This document shows, piece after piece, positions 6,479 through 6,589 of a stretch of DNA of 6,589 bases (position 1 is the stretch's first letter; each line of letters opens with the position of its first letter). A program made the translations under genes and the position numbers. The notes under the pieces are model-generated. The model was not told the DNA's origin. It saw only the letters and a list, made by a program, of their open reading frames with translations, and did not search any database. Source of the stretch: an uncultured Oscillibacter sp. (GTDB lineage Bacteria; Bacillota; Clostridia; Oscillospirales; Oscillospiraceae); contig CAJUDV010000061.1 in assembly GCA_910585385.1 (NCBI GenBank), positions 1 through 6,589 of the forward strand. Reading direction: 5' to 3'.

Positions 6479-6504
6479 ATCTGGCAGGCCGGGAGGTAAA
6501 AGAA

Positions 6505-6589
6505 ATGGCAGAGAACACATACAATGTCGGCATTTATTGCAGACTGAGCAACGACGACGAGCGCGACGGGGAATCCGTCAGCATCGAAA
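6505..6589 (+). CDS. Serine recombinase (resolvase/integrase family), N-terminal fragment
   Basis: The visible 28 residues are the start of a serine recombinase catalytic domain: a short strand, VGIYCRLS, with the likely catalytic serine at residue 15, followed by NDDERDGESVSIE, which matches the start of large serine recombinases of Clostridia elements. These enzymes excise and integrate elements by concerted double-strand cleavage. The start is supported by GGGAGGT (6491-6497) seven bases upstream. The frame is open further back across the ardC junction with another ATG at 6409, but that start has no ribosome site. The gene runs off the window end, so its size and C-terminal domains cannot be seen. 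Confidence 0.88.
   Translation, partial: MAENTYNVGIYCRLSNDDERDGESVSIE

Larger units (their letters stand above)
6408..6589 (+). mobile_element. Left end of a second, nested element with a serine recombinase
   Basis: ArdC-like coding sequence ends abruptly between about 6405 and 6410, and within 100 bases a serine recombinase gene starts, reading into the new DNA. This is the usual layout of the left end of elements mobilised by large serine recombinases such as Tn4451 (TnpX) and Tn5397 (TndX), where the recombinase lies close to one end. The exact crossover base is not certain, and the right end is outside the window. No target duplication can be tested. Confidence 0.68.

Noticed and set aside
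1..6589. CRISPR array, tRNA or rRNA genes
   Set aside because: No regularly spaced direct repeats and no tRNA- or rRNA-like sequence were seen on either strand.

Overview
The window is a GC-rich stretch of a conjugative element of Gram-positive, Clostridia-type gut bacteria (the Tn1549 / 'CTn' family of integrative and conjugative elements). The high GC content, the Shine-Dalgarno sequences of the AGGAGG type and the exact gene families suggest a host in the Oscillospiraceae or Lachnospirales area; the sequence does not fix the species. No chromosomal housekeeping gene is visible.

Layout. Positions 1-1496 hold the 3' part of a membrane-anchored NlpC/P60 (C40) cell-wall hydrolase of the CD1108 family. 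It is followed by a tightly packed, partly overlapping run: a small coiled-coil DUF4315 protein (1512-1736), a secreted, membrane-anchored DUF4366 protein carrying an extra SH3-like domain (1729-2799), and a 57-residue cysteine-containing protein (2796-2969). This run is interrupted by a gene on the opposite strand (2973-3293, unknown function, lower GC) with its own promoter. The + strand resumes with DNA topoisomerase III (3418-5463), whose leader can fold into two competing hairpins, one of which covers the ribosome binding site, and a cysteine-rich VLP-domain protein (5456-5812). A 141-base gap then holds a 15-base inverted repeat pair enclosing a 117-base unit, followed by an ArdC-like ssDNA-binding antirestriction gene (from 5954).

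The ArdC-like gene is broken: its recognisable sequence stops near 6405-6410, and unrelated DNA follows, leading into the start of a serine recombinase (6505 to the window end). The simplest reading is that a second mobile element, carried by a large serine recombinase, has integrated into the ardC-like gene of the first, so this is the left junction of a nested element.

How the genes fit together: the hydrolase opens peptidoglycan for the mating channel; the DUF4315 and DUF4366 proteins are conserved companions in the transfer module with no known biochemical role; topoisomerase III and the ArdC-like protein handle DNA during or after transfer. The least explained features are the opposite-strand cargo gene, the two-hairpin topB leader, the 117-base inverted-repeat unit, and the element junction with a perfect -10 box but no properly spaced -35.
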